Of a stretch of DNA of 64,000 nt, positions 24,261 through 35,890 are shown in pieces (the first letter of the stretch is position 1; each line of letters starts with the position of its first letter). The position numbers and the translations under genes were made by a program. Under the pieces are notes generated by a model. It was not told the origin of the DNA, made no database searches, and saw only the letters and a program-made list of their open reading frames with translations. Origin of the DNA: Blumeriella jaapii (lineage: Eukaryota > Ascomycota > Leotiomycetes > Helotiales > Drepanopezizaceae); NCBI GenBank assembly GCA_009599575.1, contig VWND01000004.1:1480001-1544000 (forward strand), given 5' to 3'.

Positions 24261-26569
24261 TTCTAATTACTTTTTAATAAATATAATACACTTTTTTAAT
24301 TAATAAGCTTATCGATATTATATCGTTTTTTAAGCAAAGCGTTGCTAAATCTAACAAATTTATTTTTAATTTATTTTAAAACGGAATTATTATACGCAAT
24401 TTCTCCGAATTTAAATAAGCATATAATACCGCTATTTTAAATTAATAAATTGCTTTCGTAAAAACATTTGTAAAACAATTCGATATAATAACTGAAAACG
24501 TTAACGAATTTTTATTCGATTACAAAAGTTTCGTTAAAGCTAAATTCGTTCGCAAAAGTTTTAATTACGATAAATTTTGGCTAAATTATAATAACGCTTT
24601 AAAAGCTTTCGCCGGAGCAAAAAAAGCTCGAAATAATAAAAAAAAAATAACAGACCGAATTTTGCGCTTTTTACTAAATCAACGAAAAAAAAATATTTAA
24701 AAATACGTTTTTAACAAAATTATCGGTATTATTTTATTTCGATATTTCGCTCGCTTTTTCGAAATTATTATTTTTACGAAAAAAAAAGTTTGGATACTAA
24801 ACGCTTATATTTTTAAAATATAAATTTTAAAAGCCAACAATTTAAAAGCCCGCAGATTTACAAGCTTTTTTACAGCCGTTTGCAAATTGGTCGACGACGT
24901 TATATAATCGCTAAAAAAAATTTTAGTCGATTGCGAAACTTTAAATCTGATTTTTTTTTAAAACCAAAAATTAAGCGTTGTTAAATACGGCATTTTTATA
25001 TTAAAAAAAAAACGACGCTATTCCGATATTTTAAATTTACAACGACGAAAAAAACGAAAAAGCTAATATTATTTTCGTTTAATTCGAAAAAACATACGCG
25101 GTAGCAATTAATATTTTTAAAACAATTAAAACGACTCGACGATTTTTATTTTTAATTATCGAAAACGAATTCGAAAACGAAATTAAAAGCGTAATAGCAA
25201 ATAATCGATTATTCGAATACAAAAAACTTATTATATTTATAAAAACGATTCCGAAAAAAATAAAAACAAAAAACGCAAAAAAGCGCGCCGATATTTTCGA
25301 AATCTTTTTTATTCGAAAAAAAAAATCATTCGCGTCGCTAGCAAAAAAGGCACCGCAAGTAAAAACAGCCGGAAATCGACGCCGAATTATAACTTTTAAG
25401 CTAATTAATAAAAAACGCGACGATTTTATAAAATCAAATTTAAAAAACTCCGGCATTTCGAAAAAAAAAACTAAAACGATTTTAAATCTGATTTTTCGAA
25501 ATTAAATACGCAAATATTAAAAACGCTTATTGCGTTTAAAAACGTCGTATTATTATCGTTAATATTTTAGATTTTAATAAAAGCATTTAAAATCTCGATT
25601 ATTATACGATTCGACCGAAAAAATTTAAAAAAAAATATCGAAATTATCGCGGAAAAAATTATACAAAAAACATAAAATCAAATTATTTTATTTAAAACTT
25701 TCGCTTTCGACGACGTTACGATTTAAAAGTTTTATTTCGATACTTTTATATAAAAATTAAATAAATCCGTCAGTTTTTTTTTTTGTTTCGAACGAAAACT
25801 AAATTAAGCTTTTTTCGAAAAATTGCAAATATAATACGTTAAAACAAATAAAAAAAACTTTTAAAAACGATAATTCGTTTTTGCTCAAGCTTTTTTTCGC
25901 TGAAAAACTCCGATTTTTTAATTTCGTTTTTACGAATAACGTTAACGCTAAAAAAAACGGCAAATTCTGCTATTTTTATATGCGCTATTACGCGGCGTAT
26001 TGCGATTTAATTACAAAAAAAATCGACGTTGTCGGCTTTGCTAATCGATTCGCTGTTATTAAAAATTCGGACTACGACGTATTCGAAATTAATTTTAATA
26101 ATCAATTTATATTCCGACGAAAAACTGCGAAAATTATTAAAACGTATGCTAAAACTTATTTGAATTACGCAAATTTTAAAACAAATCCTAAAGTTTTTAG
26201 CGCGATTATAAAGTTTAACTAAAATAAAAAAAAATAAAAGCAACGCGTATTTCTAAAAGCCGACTTTTTTGATTTTTCGACCGAAAATATATTTTAAAAT
26301 TTATTTAAACTAAATTACGAATTCGTTAATTACGTAAAATCGTATAACGAAAAAAACAAATTATTACTACATTTTATAAAAAGAAAAGTAGTTATATATA
26401 AATATTATTTCCGATTGATTAAAACCCAAAAAGCGCTTATAACTTTTTTCGCTAATATATTTTATAATTTTATTTAACAAGCTTTTAAAATACATCCCGG
26501 CTTTTACCTCGCTGCTTTAATTACTCGGAACTTTAAAAACTATTGCTTCGTAATATATCTTAACGTTTC

Positions 26570-26721
26570 TGTGACGGCCCGGTAATCACCCGGGCCAGCA
26601 AATGATGCATCGCTTTACCATTAGGCCAACCGACCTAATGCCGAAACAAAAGGTACAAAAATAAACTGACAGTCTATTCGCGATTGCATATTATATATAT
26701 AATTCCAGCAGAATCGTAACA
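26570..26721 (-). repeat. D terminal repeat (3' LTR on minus strand)
   Basis: The repeat runs from TGTGACGG to CGTAACA on the plus strand. On the minus strand it contains TGGCCTAATGG, a fit to a tRNA A-box (26618-26628), and a perfect 7-bp stem with 7-nt loop (26576-26596) shaped like a tRNA T-arm. The LTR may therefore be partly tRNA-derived. Confidence 0.8.
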
Positions 26722-26975
26722 CTACCCCTTTATAAGAATAGATTCGTCCCCGAACCACTTTTAAAGCGCAAGCGTTTTAAACAAATATAATTAATATAAT
26801 CCATCGCTTTTCGTATCAGAGATAAATTAACACGCTTCGCTTCCATTATTAAAAATAATAATTAGTTATTTTTTAGGCAAAGGAAATCTCAGACTTTAAA
26901 GGATTTAAATTACGTGTCCTCGCTCATGCTTCGTACAGATCTTAGAAATTACGTTATCAAGTTAGTCTATTTTTT
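26722..26975 (-). other. D internal region
   Basis: These 254 bp have no open frame of note and no homology I can recognise to other elements here, apart from the purine tract next to 26721. No clear primer-binding site is visible beside 26975. Confidence 0.5.
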
Positions 26976-27127
26976 TATAACGGCCCGATAATTATCCGGG
27001 CCAGCAAATGGTGCATCGCTTTACTATTAGGCCAACCGACCCAATGCCGAAACAAAAGGTACAAGAATAGACTGACAGTCTATTCGCGATTGCATATTAT
27101 ATATATGGTTCCAGCAGAACCGTAACA
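26976..27127 (-). repeat. D terminal repeat (5' LTR on minus strand)
   Basis: This is the same 152 bp as 26570-26721 with a few transitions. The A-box-like word is now tggcctaatag and the arm loop is altered, consistent with mild RIP. Confidence 0.8.
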
Positions 27128-27931
27128 GTTTCGATCGCTTCAGGTTTCGCTGGTTTCGACCGTATTACAATTATAAAATTCGATATCGCCGACTTTTAAA
27201 AAAAAGGCAAAATCGAAGATTTTACCGACGCTATTTTCGATTATTATATTTTGTTTGCATTCGCATATAATTCGGAAATAATCGAAGCTTATTTGCAATT
27301 ATACTACGACGCCAAGCTTATTAAAACTATTTAAAAAAGCTTAGCTTTTTCGTACTTCAACGCGTCTAAAACGGTAGCCTTAGCTATTTTATCGGATTAT
27401 AAAACCGAAAACTACAAAATAAAAAATAAAATAACTTTTATTAGCTTTTCGATTAAGCAAAAAGTTTTCGTTAAATTCAGGATTTAAAAAACCGACGGCG
27501 CGATATTAATTTACTCGAACAATTATACGGCGCAGAAATATAAAAATTATTTCGAAAACAACGTTTCGATAAACAATTTAATATTATTTGTTTTGCGACG
27601 AAAGCAATTACAATATTTTCGATAATTTCGATTGCAAACGATTATTTTCGAACCGTTTCGTAAAATGGTTTTTTTTATAAGCTTCGGAGTCTTATTAAAA
27701 ACATTCGTCGATAAACAACCGTAATCCGATTTATTAGTTTTACGCGAAGCAAAAGCGTTAATCGGTTTTAATTACGACGAACTAATCGATTACTTTTACG
27801 ATTTTAACACAAAACTTTTTAACGTTTTTTGCAAAACGTAAAACCACGTTTAAAAACTAAAATATATTATTTACGGAAAAAAATCGTAAAAAGCATTCGT
27901 CGCGGCGATACTTAATAATATTATCGACGAA

Positions 27932-28199
27932 AAAACTATCAAAACGTTCGTAAATCAAAACAATACTTCGACTAACATTTTATCGAATTATTTTTCAAAA
28001 AAACAAAATAAACAAAATAATTTAAACGATAAGCGAAACGCTATTTTTTCGCAGAAGCCAATAGCAAAACTATCAAAACGTTCGTAAATCAAAACAATAC
28101 TTCGACTAACATTTTATCGAACTATTTTTCAAAAAAACAAAATAAACAAAATAATTTAAACGATAAGCGAAACGCTATTTTTTCGCAGAAGCCAATAGC
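27932..28199 (+). repeat. 134-bp tandem duplication in A1 ORF3
   Basis: Two adjacent 134-bp units (27932-28065, 28066-28199) differ at about one base (gaattattt versus gaactattt). A2 has one unit. The near identity, including RIP-type changes, shows the duplication arose after most of the RIP. Confidence 0.85.
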
Positions 28200-28366
28200 A
28201 AAAAGGCCAAAAACGAATTAAAAAACTAAAAAAGCGTAAAATTAAAAAGTTCGGTTTATAACTGATTGGTTTTTAAATTATATAAAATAAATTAAATTAC
28301 ATTTATTAAAATTATATTTTTTTTAATCGTAATTAAAAACGATTACGTATATTATTTAAAACAGAA

Positions 28367-28509
28367 TATAAAACGGTAATACTTTGTATTAATAGAAATT
28401 GGTAATTTTAGCTATAATCGAGGCATAAATCTTTTCGAAACCTTCTGCCATTAATTATTTTCAACAGGTATAAAAGCAAAGCACTTTTTTAAATAGTACC
28501 ATAGGTACG
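28367..28509 (+). repeat. A1 3' LTR, left part (143 bp)
   Basis: This aligns with the first 143 bp of the A2 LTRs and stops at gtacg, the TSD of element B. The remaining 124 bp are at 41438-41561, and together they give the family's 267 bp. Confidence 0.92.
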
Positions 28510-28827
28510 TGTTACGATCCTCCCCTGGCTGGTATAGTTGCCAATGGTATGATTGCCAGTGGTATGGTTGCCAGTGGTATGGTTGCCAGTGGTATGGTTG
28601 CCAGTGGTATGGTTGCCAGTGGTATGATTGCCGGTGGTATTGAAATAAGGTTTAGGCACGGACCACCTCGGCCACTAGGCCTCGCGCTAAGTCACGTAAT
28701 CCACAAGCGCAACCTATTGTACATAAAGTTCGCGACCCCGAGCATTCTAGCTCGGTGTTTTTTTTTTAATTTACATACGTATTTTTTGGTTTATATTATT
28801 CCGATTATTCTTAAGCTAATTATAATA
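28510..28827 (+). repeat. B 5' LTR with 15-bp minisatellite
   Basis: The LTR starts tgttacgatcctcccc. From about 28530 to 28640 the 15-mer ggtatggttgccagt is repeated about seven times with single-base variants. Then come a GC-richer part (ccacctcggccactaggcc) and the end attataata (RIP form of gctgtaaca). Confidence 0.92.
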
Positions 28828-28990
28828 TAAAAAAAAACCAAACAATTTTCGCTGAAAAGCTTTGTATCCACGATTAAAAACTCGATCTGCTTTTGCAACT
28901 CGAACTTTTTTCAAACCGCTCGTACCGACGTTTATTTATCGGTGCCTTGATTAAAACTCTTTTTTATTAATTTTGTTTTCAGAAAAAGCT
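28828..28990 (+). other. B leader
   Basis: This is a short leader between the LTR and the first gag-like frame. It starts taaaaaaaaaccaaac. No primer-binding site could be assigned. Confidence 0.35.
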
Positions 28991-30470
28991 GGAGTTTTTT
29001 TTTTTTATTAATTCGATTTGCCTTTGCAACTCGAATCGCCCTTTTTTAACATATCCTATGCTTTTTTTATAAATCGACGCGGCATCCGAAAACGAACGCA
29101 ATTCGTACGATTCGGCTTCGAGTCAGCACCTCCATCCTCTGCTTCCGCCTTTAACGCTTTCGAATTTCTATTCGTTTTAGGCTTTTTCGACGATTTTAAC
29201 AGCGAATTTTTATTTTACGACTTTTTTACCGAATTATAATTATCTGCTACTAAATTCCTTCGCTTTATTATCGAATCTAAAATCGAATTGTACGACGCTG
29301 ATATTCTAATACTTTTAAACCGACGAATGCTTTCAAACCGACTACCCAGCATATCTGCTAACGCTAAAGGATTTACTGCGGCCCAGCAGCTTTAGATCGC
29401 CTAAATAATCGCTTAAGCTATTGCCGCCGCTCGCTTTCCAGCCCTTTTCGCTAATATCGTCCGCGACGCTTTTTTTCCATTCCGAGTTTCGCGCGCTTTC
29501 ACCGCAGATTTTTAATTAATTCCCGAATATTATTTTTTCGTTTTCGATTTAGCTATTTTCCGAATCGAGCTATTTAAAATCAAATACCTTCGTTACGCTT
29601 TTAGCGATTATTAAAAAAAGGTTAAATATAACGTATAAAAAATAAATATAAAACTGTTTATTAAAAAATACTTAAAAAATTTTATATAAAATATAAACCA
29701 AGCCAAAGCATATTTCAAATGCATTATTAAAAAAGCAAAAACCATTATTTTAAAGCATTTAAACTCCGAATTTCATAATTAAGCCCAATCGGCCCGAAAC
29801 GTTTTTCGTATTTTTAATTAGCGTTTTTTTAATTATAACCGCGTTCAATTTGCTAAATTGCAATATAATAAGCTTTATATAAACAACGGTTAAATTTATA
29901 ATAACTTTCGTTTTTTATTTATTCGCTATGCAATTATTAGCAAAATTGCTAAAAACCGTTGATTTAAAAATATATGCGAAAAAGTTATTTTTATTTTTAA
30001 ATACGATTTTCGAATAAAAAAGTACAAAATAAATAATAATTATATTATTTTAAACGAGTTTTTGGCCGTTGCGAATAAAAAATCACGCAATATCCGAGCT
30101 GAAAAAATAGCTTCTGCTTATCGTATAAACTATTTTTTCTTTGCTATAGTTTTTGCTAATTAAAACTTTAGGCGTACTTCCGGTATTTTTAAAGTTTTAT
30201 AACGTTTTACTTTTTTAACCCTTTTTGCTCGCACAGCTTTTCCTTTTTTTAGCAAAAATTCTTACGAGCGTATAGCTGCTATTTCTGCTATTCTCGATTT
30301 TTTTCGCTTAGCTGCGCGTTTTTTTAGCGCTTATTATAACTGCGGCAAGCCCGGCCATTTCGCAAACGTTTGCTCCGATGCTAAGCTTAGTCGCAAAATC
30401 GCCGAAATAATTATCGACAAAAAGCAAAACGATCTGTTAAAAAACTTTTAAACCGTAGCAAAAACTTTTA
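28990..30470 (+). pseudogene. B gag with zinc knuckle
   Basis: An open run at 29018-29239 (MPLQLESPFFNISYAF...) and several following stretches make up gag. At about 30336-30385 the frame reads YNCGKPGHFANVCSDAK, a CX2CX4HX4C zinc knuckle whose first Cys has become Tyr (TGT to TAT). This identifies the nucleocapsid end of gag. RIP stops occur throughout. Confidence 0.75.
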
Positions 30471-30559
30471 TTATAGCAAAAAATTCGATTTGTAAAAAGA
30501 TTTAAAATTTAACCAGCGCTTTTTAATAAAAAAGCGACAATTTTTAATTTTTATAAAAT

Positions 30560-30900
30560 TAGCACGTAATAAATTATATATTAAAATATTTGCATATATC
30601 GATAGCGAAGCTAATATTTTCAATGCGATTAAAACTTTTTTAGCGTATTAATTTTTTTAACGTTTCGAAATAAATTTTATTCGGCTGCACAAGCCTATTA
30701 TATTTACCGGCTATAATAGCGAGCCGAAAAAGCTTATTTCTTCTGCTATTTTTTTTTTTACGATTAATAAACGTCGTATAAATTTTTCTTTTTTAATTAC
30801 AAACCTGGGCTTTACCGACGTTTTTATTAATCGTAAATTTTTATAGCACTACGATTTAAAACAAACGTATAGCCAAAAAAAAAAACAAAATAAAATAATT
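30560..30900 (+). pseudogene. B protease
   Basis: The segment IFAYIDSEANIF fits the retropepsin active site (hydrophobic-IDSGAN) with Gly changed to Glu (GGA/GGG to GAA). NKRRINFSFLITNLGFTDVF follows, the usual second half. It lies directly after the gag knuckle. Confidence 0.65.
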
Positions 30901-31071
30901 ATTCGATATGTCTATTATTTTTTATTTCAACGAATAATTATTCGTCGATTTTAATTAGCGAACAAAGCCCAAAATGCTTAATCGTATGCATTAAAAAAAT
31001 GTAAATAAACGAAACAGCGTAATAAAAGCTTTACATACCTCTGCCAACACTTTTACAACAATCAAAAAGGC

Positions 31072-31254
31072 CTATTTAGGCTTTGGAGCTAATAGACCCT
31101 TTATATTTATGCGAAATCTCAAAAGCAATTTGCACAAAATAAAAAAGTTTCTTATTGGCAGCCCTGAACCGACCAAGCCGATCTTTCTAACCGCGCCAAC
31201 TACCCTTTCTACTTCCAATTGCAATATCAGCTGTATTTCCGCTTTTGCATTCAA
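31072..31254 (+). pseudogene. B protease-RT linker
   Basis: The + strand of this region is the linker between protease and RT of B. A 60-codon antisense open frame here is a shadow: it has no conserved counterpart and lies within the pol polyprotein. Confidence 0.3.
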
Positions 31255-31559
31255 CGCTTTATAAACACGTTACGAAAAGCGAATGCGAGCCGCAAAAAAA
31301 AAAAAAGTTACCATCACCCAGCGATTACACGTTTGTTATTTTTATATATAATATAAACAAAAAACGTTCCCGCCGTACGAAAATCGCCGAGTTTAAAAAA
31401 ATCATATAATTCGCGGCAATAAAAAGCATTTCCGTTCCCGACGCTTTATAAGCCAAATATAACGACAACGTAATTTTTATAAAAAAGCTTTTTTCAGTTT
31501 AATATTCGAAATTCGAAAAATTATTTTATAAGCAAAAAAGCGATAAGCTCGTTTTCCGC

Positions 31560-32112
31560 CGCTTCGGTATAAATTACAAAATATATTTTGCCACGAAAAA
31601 TACGCTTTTTATAAAACCATTTAAACGTTTTACGAATAAACAGCTTACAAAAGTCAAAAGTTATATTTTCGACAATTTGCACAAAAGCTTTATTAAACCT
31701 TTTAATGCTTTTTTCGCCGCTCCGATTTTATTTATTAAAAAATCAAACGGTTTTATACGCTTATATATCGATTACCGCAAGCTCAACGATTTTACGAAAA
31801 AAAAATCTCTACCTTTTGCTTTTAATCGACGAAATACTAACGCAAATTATTAAAACCAAAATATTTACGAAAATTAATATTTAATAAGCATTTAATCGAA
31901 TCCGGATATCCGAAAAATCTGAAAAACTAATCAGTTTCCGCATCCGATATAGCATATACAAATATAAAATCTTTCCGTTCGGCTTTATTAATAGGCCCGT
32001 TATATTTCAACGCTTTATTAATAACATTTTTATAAAATATTTAAATGATTTTTGCTCGGCGTATTTTAACGATATTTTTATTTACTTCGCGAATAATTTA
32101 AAATATAAAATC
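31560..32112 (+). pseudogene. B reverse transcriptase, part upstream of C2
   Basis: Readable segments are YIFDNLHKSFIKPFNAFFA, APILFIKKSNGFIRLYIDYRKLND and KIFPFGFINRPVIFQR-like sequence, the fingers and palm motifs of Ty3/gypsy RT. The catalytic box lies just before the C2 insertion (YFNDIFIYF; YxDD with the first Asp mutated). The rest of RT resumes at 38524. Confidence 0.75.
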
Positions 32113-32379
32113 TGTGACGATTCACTCTGTTGCCACCTCTCGTGTCACCCCAGCAACTACGTATAGCTGCAAGCTCCCTGGTCTCCTGGTGGGTCTCCCT
32201 ATCAACTGTGGAAACTATTCATATATATAAGACTCTCCCCTTTTAGCAATTTCTGTCTTCTGCAATTGTTAATTCTAAATAAATATTTTTGTTACAGAAC
32301 CAAAGGCTTATTTCATACTATATAAATACGGCGACCAGCTGACTGATTTTCCAGCCCTCCGATTAATTAAATCGTCATA
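32113..32379 (+). repeat. C2 5' LTR
   Basis: It starts tgtgacgattcactc and ends atcgtcata. Near its middle it has catatatataagactc, a TATA-like element. It is the least RIP-mutated C LTR. Confidence 0.9.
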
Positions 32380-33025
32380 TTATTAACAACTCTTTTTCTA
32401 CGCTGGCGACGACGTAAACTATCTTTCCCCTCGAATTTCTTACGAATTATATTAAAATAATCGACCGGTCGTGAAAAGGCCTATTTCCGCATTTTGCGAA
32501 AAATAGCTTTTGTTCAACGATCTTTTTTTTAGCAAAGCTTTTCAGCTCCTGCTATTACACCTCAATCTCCCTCCTTTTCTTAATCAGCGAAAAAGCAGCC
32601 TCCCCCAAAAGCTTCTTTTTTTAAAAAACAGTCCTTCTTCCGAAAAAAAAAAAACAAAGGAAAAGGCAGAGCGCTAACCATTTCGCTTGCCACCTCCCAG
32701 CCTAGCGCTAAAAGCGTTCAGTTAAAACTTTTGCAAAATCAACTGAAAAAAGCGCAAAAGCGTAAACGACAACTTCTGGAAATTATACGATTGCGACAGA
32801 CCTTTTAATTAAAGCGCTTGGTAGAATTTATCGAACGTACTTCTGCCAGTCGCGAATCTGCTGCTTCACTTTTTCGCAACGTTTTATTTTAACCAATAAA
32901 CGCTGCAAACTAATTTCCACGCTTTTCGCGAACTTTTTTTAGATTTTTCTTTGACGGCCAAAACCTTAGCGCGCCTTTTAAACGCTATAATTCCTATTTA
33001 TTTATTAATTCTCGATTAGCTCGCA
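32380..33025 (+). other. C2 leader
   Basis: This is about 645 bp of leader collinear with C1 15347-15985. No recognised gene; the leader may encode N-terminal gag residues in a degraded frame. Confidence 0.35.
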
Positions 33026-33870
33026 TAAAACGCGTTCCGAATTTTAAATTTAAGCTAAATAATAATAAAAATTACAAACACGCTATTAAAAAACTAAAAT
33101 TTTCGATAATTTCGAATTTTACTACGATTATTTCGCTGACGATCGATTTCGCAAAAATTATATATTCGATCAGACCGAAAGCGTAACAAAAGAGTTTTTT
33201 ATTCCGCGTATTTTAAACCGTTCCGATTTTATATCTTCCGAAAAATTAATTAAAAAGGTCGCCGATTTCCTGGCCGACCTTTTAAACGTTCAAAAGGCCG
33301 AAAACGAATTTAAAATATTTGCAATAAATACGCACGACGATTTTTAGCGTTTTTACCTGCGATTTTTTATTTTCGCAGCGAACGCTTAAATACGAACCGA
33401 CAAACAGTTTCGAAACGCTTTTCGCGATAAAATATCAAAGCGTCTACGAGAAAAACTGCATTTGAAATAAACGCGTACAACGACTTTTAAAAATTAGCTT
33501 ACCGCCGTCCGTCAAAAAAAACAAAATCAATTAGCTGAACGAATTTTATACGCGAGTCGCTTTTCAACCATATCTATTATTTATTAAAATAATAAATTCT
33601 TAACCAAAGCGTACTACGAATTAAATCGTACGTACGAAAATCGTTCTAATATTCCACAGGTTTTTTTTCAGCTTTTTGTTTTTTTTTTTTTTTACGCCAA
33701 AAACGCTTTTTTTAGCGTTTTTTTTTTTCGATCGAATTAACGACAACGCTCGTCTTTTATTTTATATTAGAAAATTTAAAAAAGCCAATTTGCACGATTT
33801 TTTACGGGCCGACCCTCGGTTCCATTCAAAGACTTTTTTAGGCTGGTAAATGTAAACGAAGTCGAGCCGG
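33025..33870 (+). pseudogene. C2 gag
   Basis: This is collinear with C1 gag. Visible segments include FANDRF-like ADDRFRKNYIFD, FIPRILNRSDFISSEKL, KKVADFLADLLNVQKAENEF, QFRNAFRDKISKRLREKLHLK. Its upstream and downstream frames are broken by stops. Confidence 0.65.
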
Positions 33871-34012
33871 CCGAAAATTCGCTTTTTAATAATAATAATA
33901 AAAACGAAAACCCTTTTTCAAACGATTTTCAAAACGCATACGAAAAAATTAAAAACTTTTCCGTCAATCGGAAAAACGCTTAGGCCTAAGCAAAGCCTTT
34001 TTCTTAAACGTA

Positions 34013-34504
34013 TTGCGCGATATGCGTTATCTTAACGTTCGAAAGCTTTTTAATAGCGATTTATTAACAATTCCCGTTATATTTATTAAAAATAGCTTTT
34101 CGTATAAAATAAAAGCGCTCGCCGACTTTAAAACGAACGGTTATACGTTGATCGATTCGGCGCTGATTAAATTTTTTTTTTTTTTAAAACTTTTAATTCA
34201 ACTTTTTCCGGCTCTTTTTTTTATAAAAAAATATAATAAAACTCGTAGCTATTTAATTACATATTTTACGCTTTTTAATTTTATTATTAATAATCGAATA
34301 CAATCGTTTATTTTTTTTTTAATTACCAATCTCGGAAATTATAATATAATTTTAAAAAAAGCTTGGTTAGCCGAATATCAAATTCTATTAAATTATAATA
34401 AACGTAAGTTTTATTGGCCGAAGTTTTACCTTTTCACAGCTTTTTACGCTCGTTGTATTAAAGTTTTTTATTTGCATTCCCGAAAAATTCAATTTCGCTA
34501 TTAA
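34013..34504 (+). pseudogene. C2 protease and downstream linker
   Basis: This 163-codon open run reads RDMRYLNVRKLFNSDLLTIP, KIKALADFKTNGYTLIDSAL (retropepsin-like active-site strand with the S-G positions altered), then an RSYLITYFTLFNFIINNRIQ segment and ITNLGNYNIILKKAWLAEYQ. The last is the helix and flap that close the fungal chromovirus protease domain. It is among the best preserved protease copies here. Confidence 0.7.
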
Positions 34505-34899
34505 AACGACGCTGTGAAACGTAATAAAAACTTTAACCAATTATAACAGATTTACGACGCTATGCGAAGCGCGAAAAAGTCGAATTTTACTCGCGATGCC
34601 AATTTCGATAACGACGCCAATAGGATAATACAAAAAATCATATTATCGCTTTTCCAGGCTAACGATTCCTCTTTTATTATTTTTTTTTTTTTTTCTTTTT
34701 TCGTTAAAACAGCTTTTTCGTTCTACGAAAAACAATTATACTAAAAACCGAAAAAAAACCTTCGCCGCGATAGCCTTTTAATTTAATATAATCGATAATT
34801 CAGATAAGCTATTTTTTGAATTTTTTAAACGACCAGTTCGAAAACGAATCTTTTAATTTACTGCTTATCCAATTTCCATTTGCTAAATTATTACACACG

Positions 34900-35890
34900 C
34901 TTTTAAGCTGATTTTCAAAAAAAAAACAATTAAAATATTTTCAACTTTTTTATACGAAATCGATAAAATACTAAACGATCTTACGTATAACATTTCTTTT
35001 AAGACCCAATTTTACAATCTTTTCGAACGTTTTAAAATCAACGAAATATCGATTTCGACCCTTTCAATCAGCCTAACAAAACTAATTTCGAATAAATCTT
35101 TTTTCGAATTTTTCCCTCTGAAATACAAAAACCTCGAACACGTATTTTCTAAGGCCGCCAATAACGAGCTAGCTTTTTACCGGCCTTACGACTATAAAAT
35201 CGAGCTTATTATAAATAAAAAAAAGCTGAAATATATTTTTTTGTACAAAATGTCGATTCCAAAGTTCGAAATTATTAAAACTTATTTATAAAATAATTTT
35301 AATAAAAGCTTTATCGAACTTTCCACCGCTTTTTTTACTGTTCTAATACTTTTCGCTAAAAAACCCGACGATTTATTACGTTTTTATATCGATTATCGAG
35401 CTTTTAATAACGTTACTCGTAAAAATCGCTACTTCTTCTTTTTTATCGATAAAACCTTCGCTCGTTTTTCGAAAGCGCGAATTTTTACGAAGCTCGATAT
35501 TCGTTAAACCTTTTATAAAATTCGAATAAACTTCGCTAATAAAAAATTAACGACGTTTCGTACGCATTACGGCGCTTATAAATGCAAAATGCTATTTTTT
35601 AGCTTTATTAATAAACCCGCAATTTATCAACGCTATATAAACGACGTTTTTTTCGATTATTTAAACGACTTTTGTATTATATATCTAAATAATATTTTTA
35701 TTTATTCGTCCGACTTTTTAAAACACGCTATACACGTTCGCAAAATGCTTCAAAAGCTCGCTAACGCTGAATTACAGGCCGATATTCGAAAATTTAAATT
35801 CAACGTTATTCGGACCCGTTACCTAGGTTTTATTATTTCTATTAAAAACTTAAAAATAAATTTAAAAAAAATCTCCGTGGTCGCTTATTA
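34900..35890 (+). pseudogene. C2 reverse transcriptase
   Basis: This is collinear with C1 17900-18900. The open run 35589-35891 contains the palm (SFINKPAIYQRYINDVFFDYL), the catalytic box mutated to YLNNI, then FIYSSDFLKHAIHVRKMLQKL and FKFNVIRTRYLGFIIS. Both catalytic Asp codons are changed, so polymerase function is lost. Confidence 0.85.

Larger units (their letters stand above)
26570..27127 (-). mobile_element. Element D: 558-bp miniature LTR retroelement (TRIM-like)
   Basis: Two 152-bp terminal direct repeats (26570-26721, 26976-27127) flank 254 bp with no coding capacity. A 5-bp TSD GTTTC lies on both sides (26565-26569, 27128-27132), and A2 shows the empty site (aacgttccgatcgc). The minus orientation is proposed because a purine tract aaaggggtag directly precedes the repeat start tgttacgattct when read on the minus strand. 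This is the structure of a terminal-repeat retrotransposon in miniature. It is much less RIP-mutated than its surroundings. Confidence 0.85.
24261..28255 (+). pseudogene. A1 ORF3 (interrupted by D)
   Basis: This is the same unknown protein as 10706-13996. The longest open run is 25881-26222 (113 codons: FAEKLRFFNFVFTNNVNA..., FCYFYMRYYAAYCDLITKK). Element D is inserted at 26570, and coding resumes at 27133. The last part carries a 134-bp tandem duplication (27932-28199) absent from A2. Amino-acid agreement with A2 despite separate RIP damage supports a real ancestral protein. Function unknown. Confidence 0.7.

Noticed and set aside
26576..26628. A functional tRNA gene on the minus strand
   Set aside because: A-box and T-arm-like stem are present but no acceptor stem pairs and the T-loop lacks consensus bases; kept only as a tRNA-like part of the D LTR.
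28530..28640. Possible CRISPR-like regular repeats
   Set aside because: The repeats are directly tandem without spacers, inside an LTR of a fungal retrotransposon.
28549..28830. Open frame with repeated MVASG
   Set aside because: It is translation of the 15-bp minisatellite in the B LTR; the same applies to 41139-41492. No coding features.
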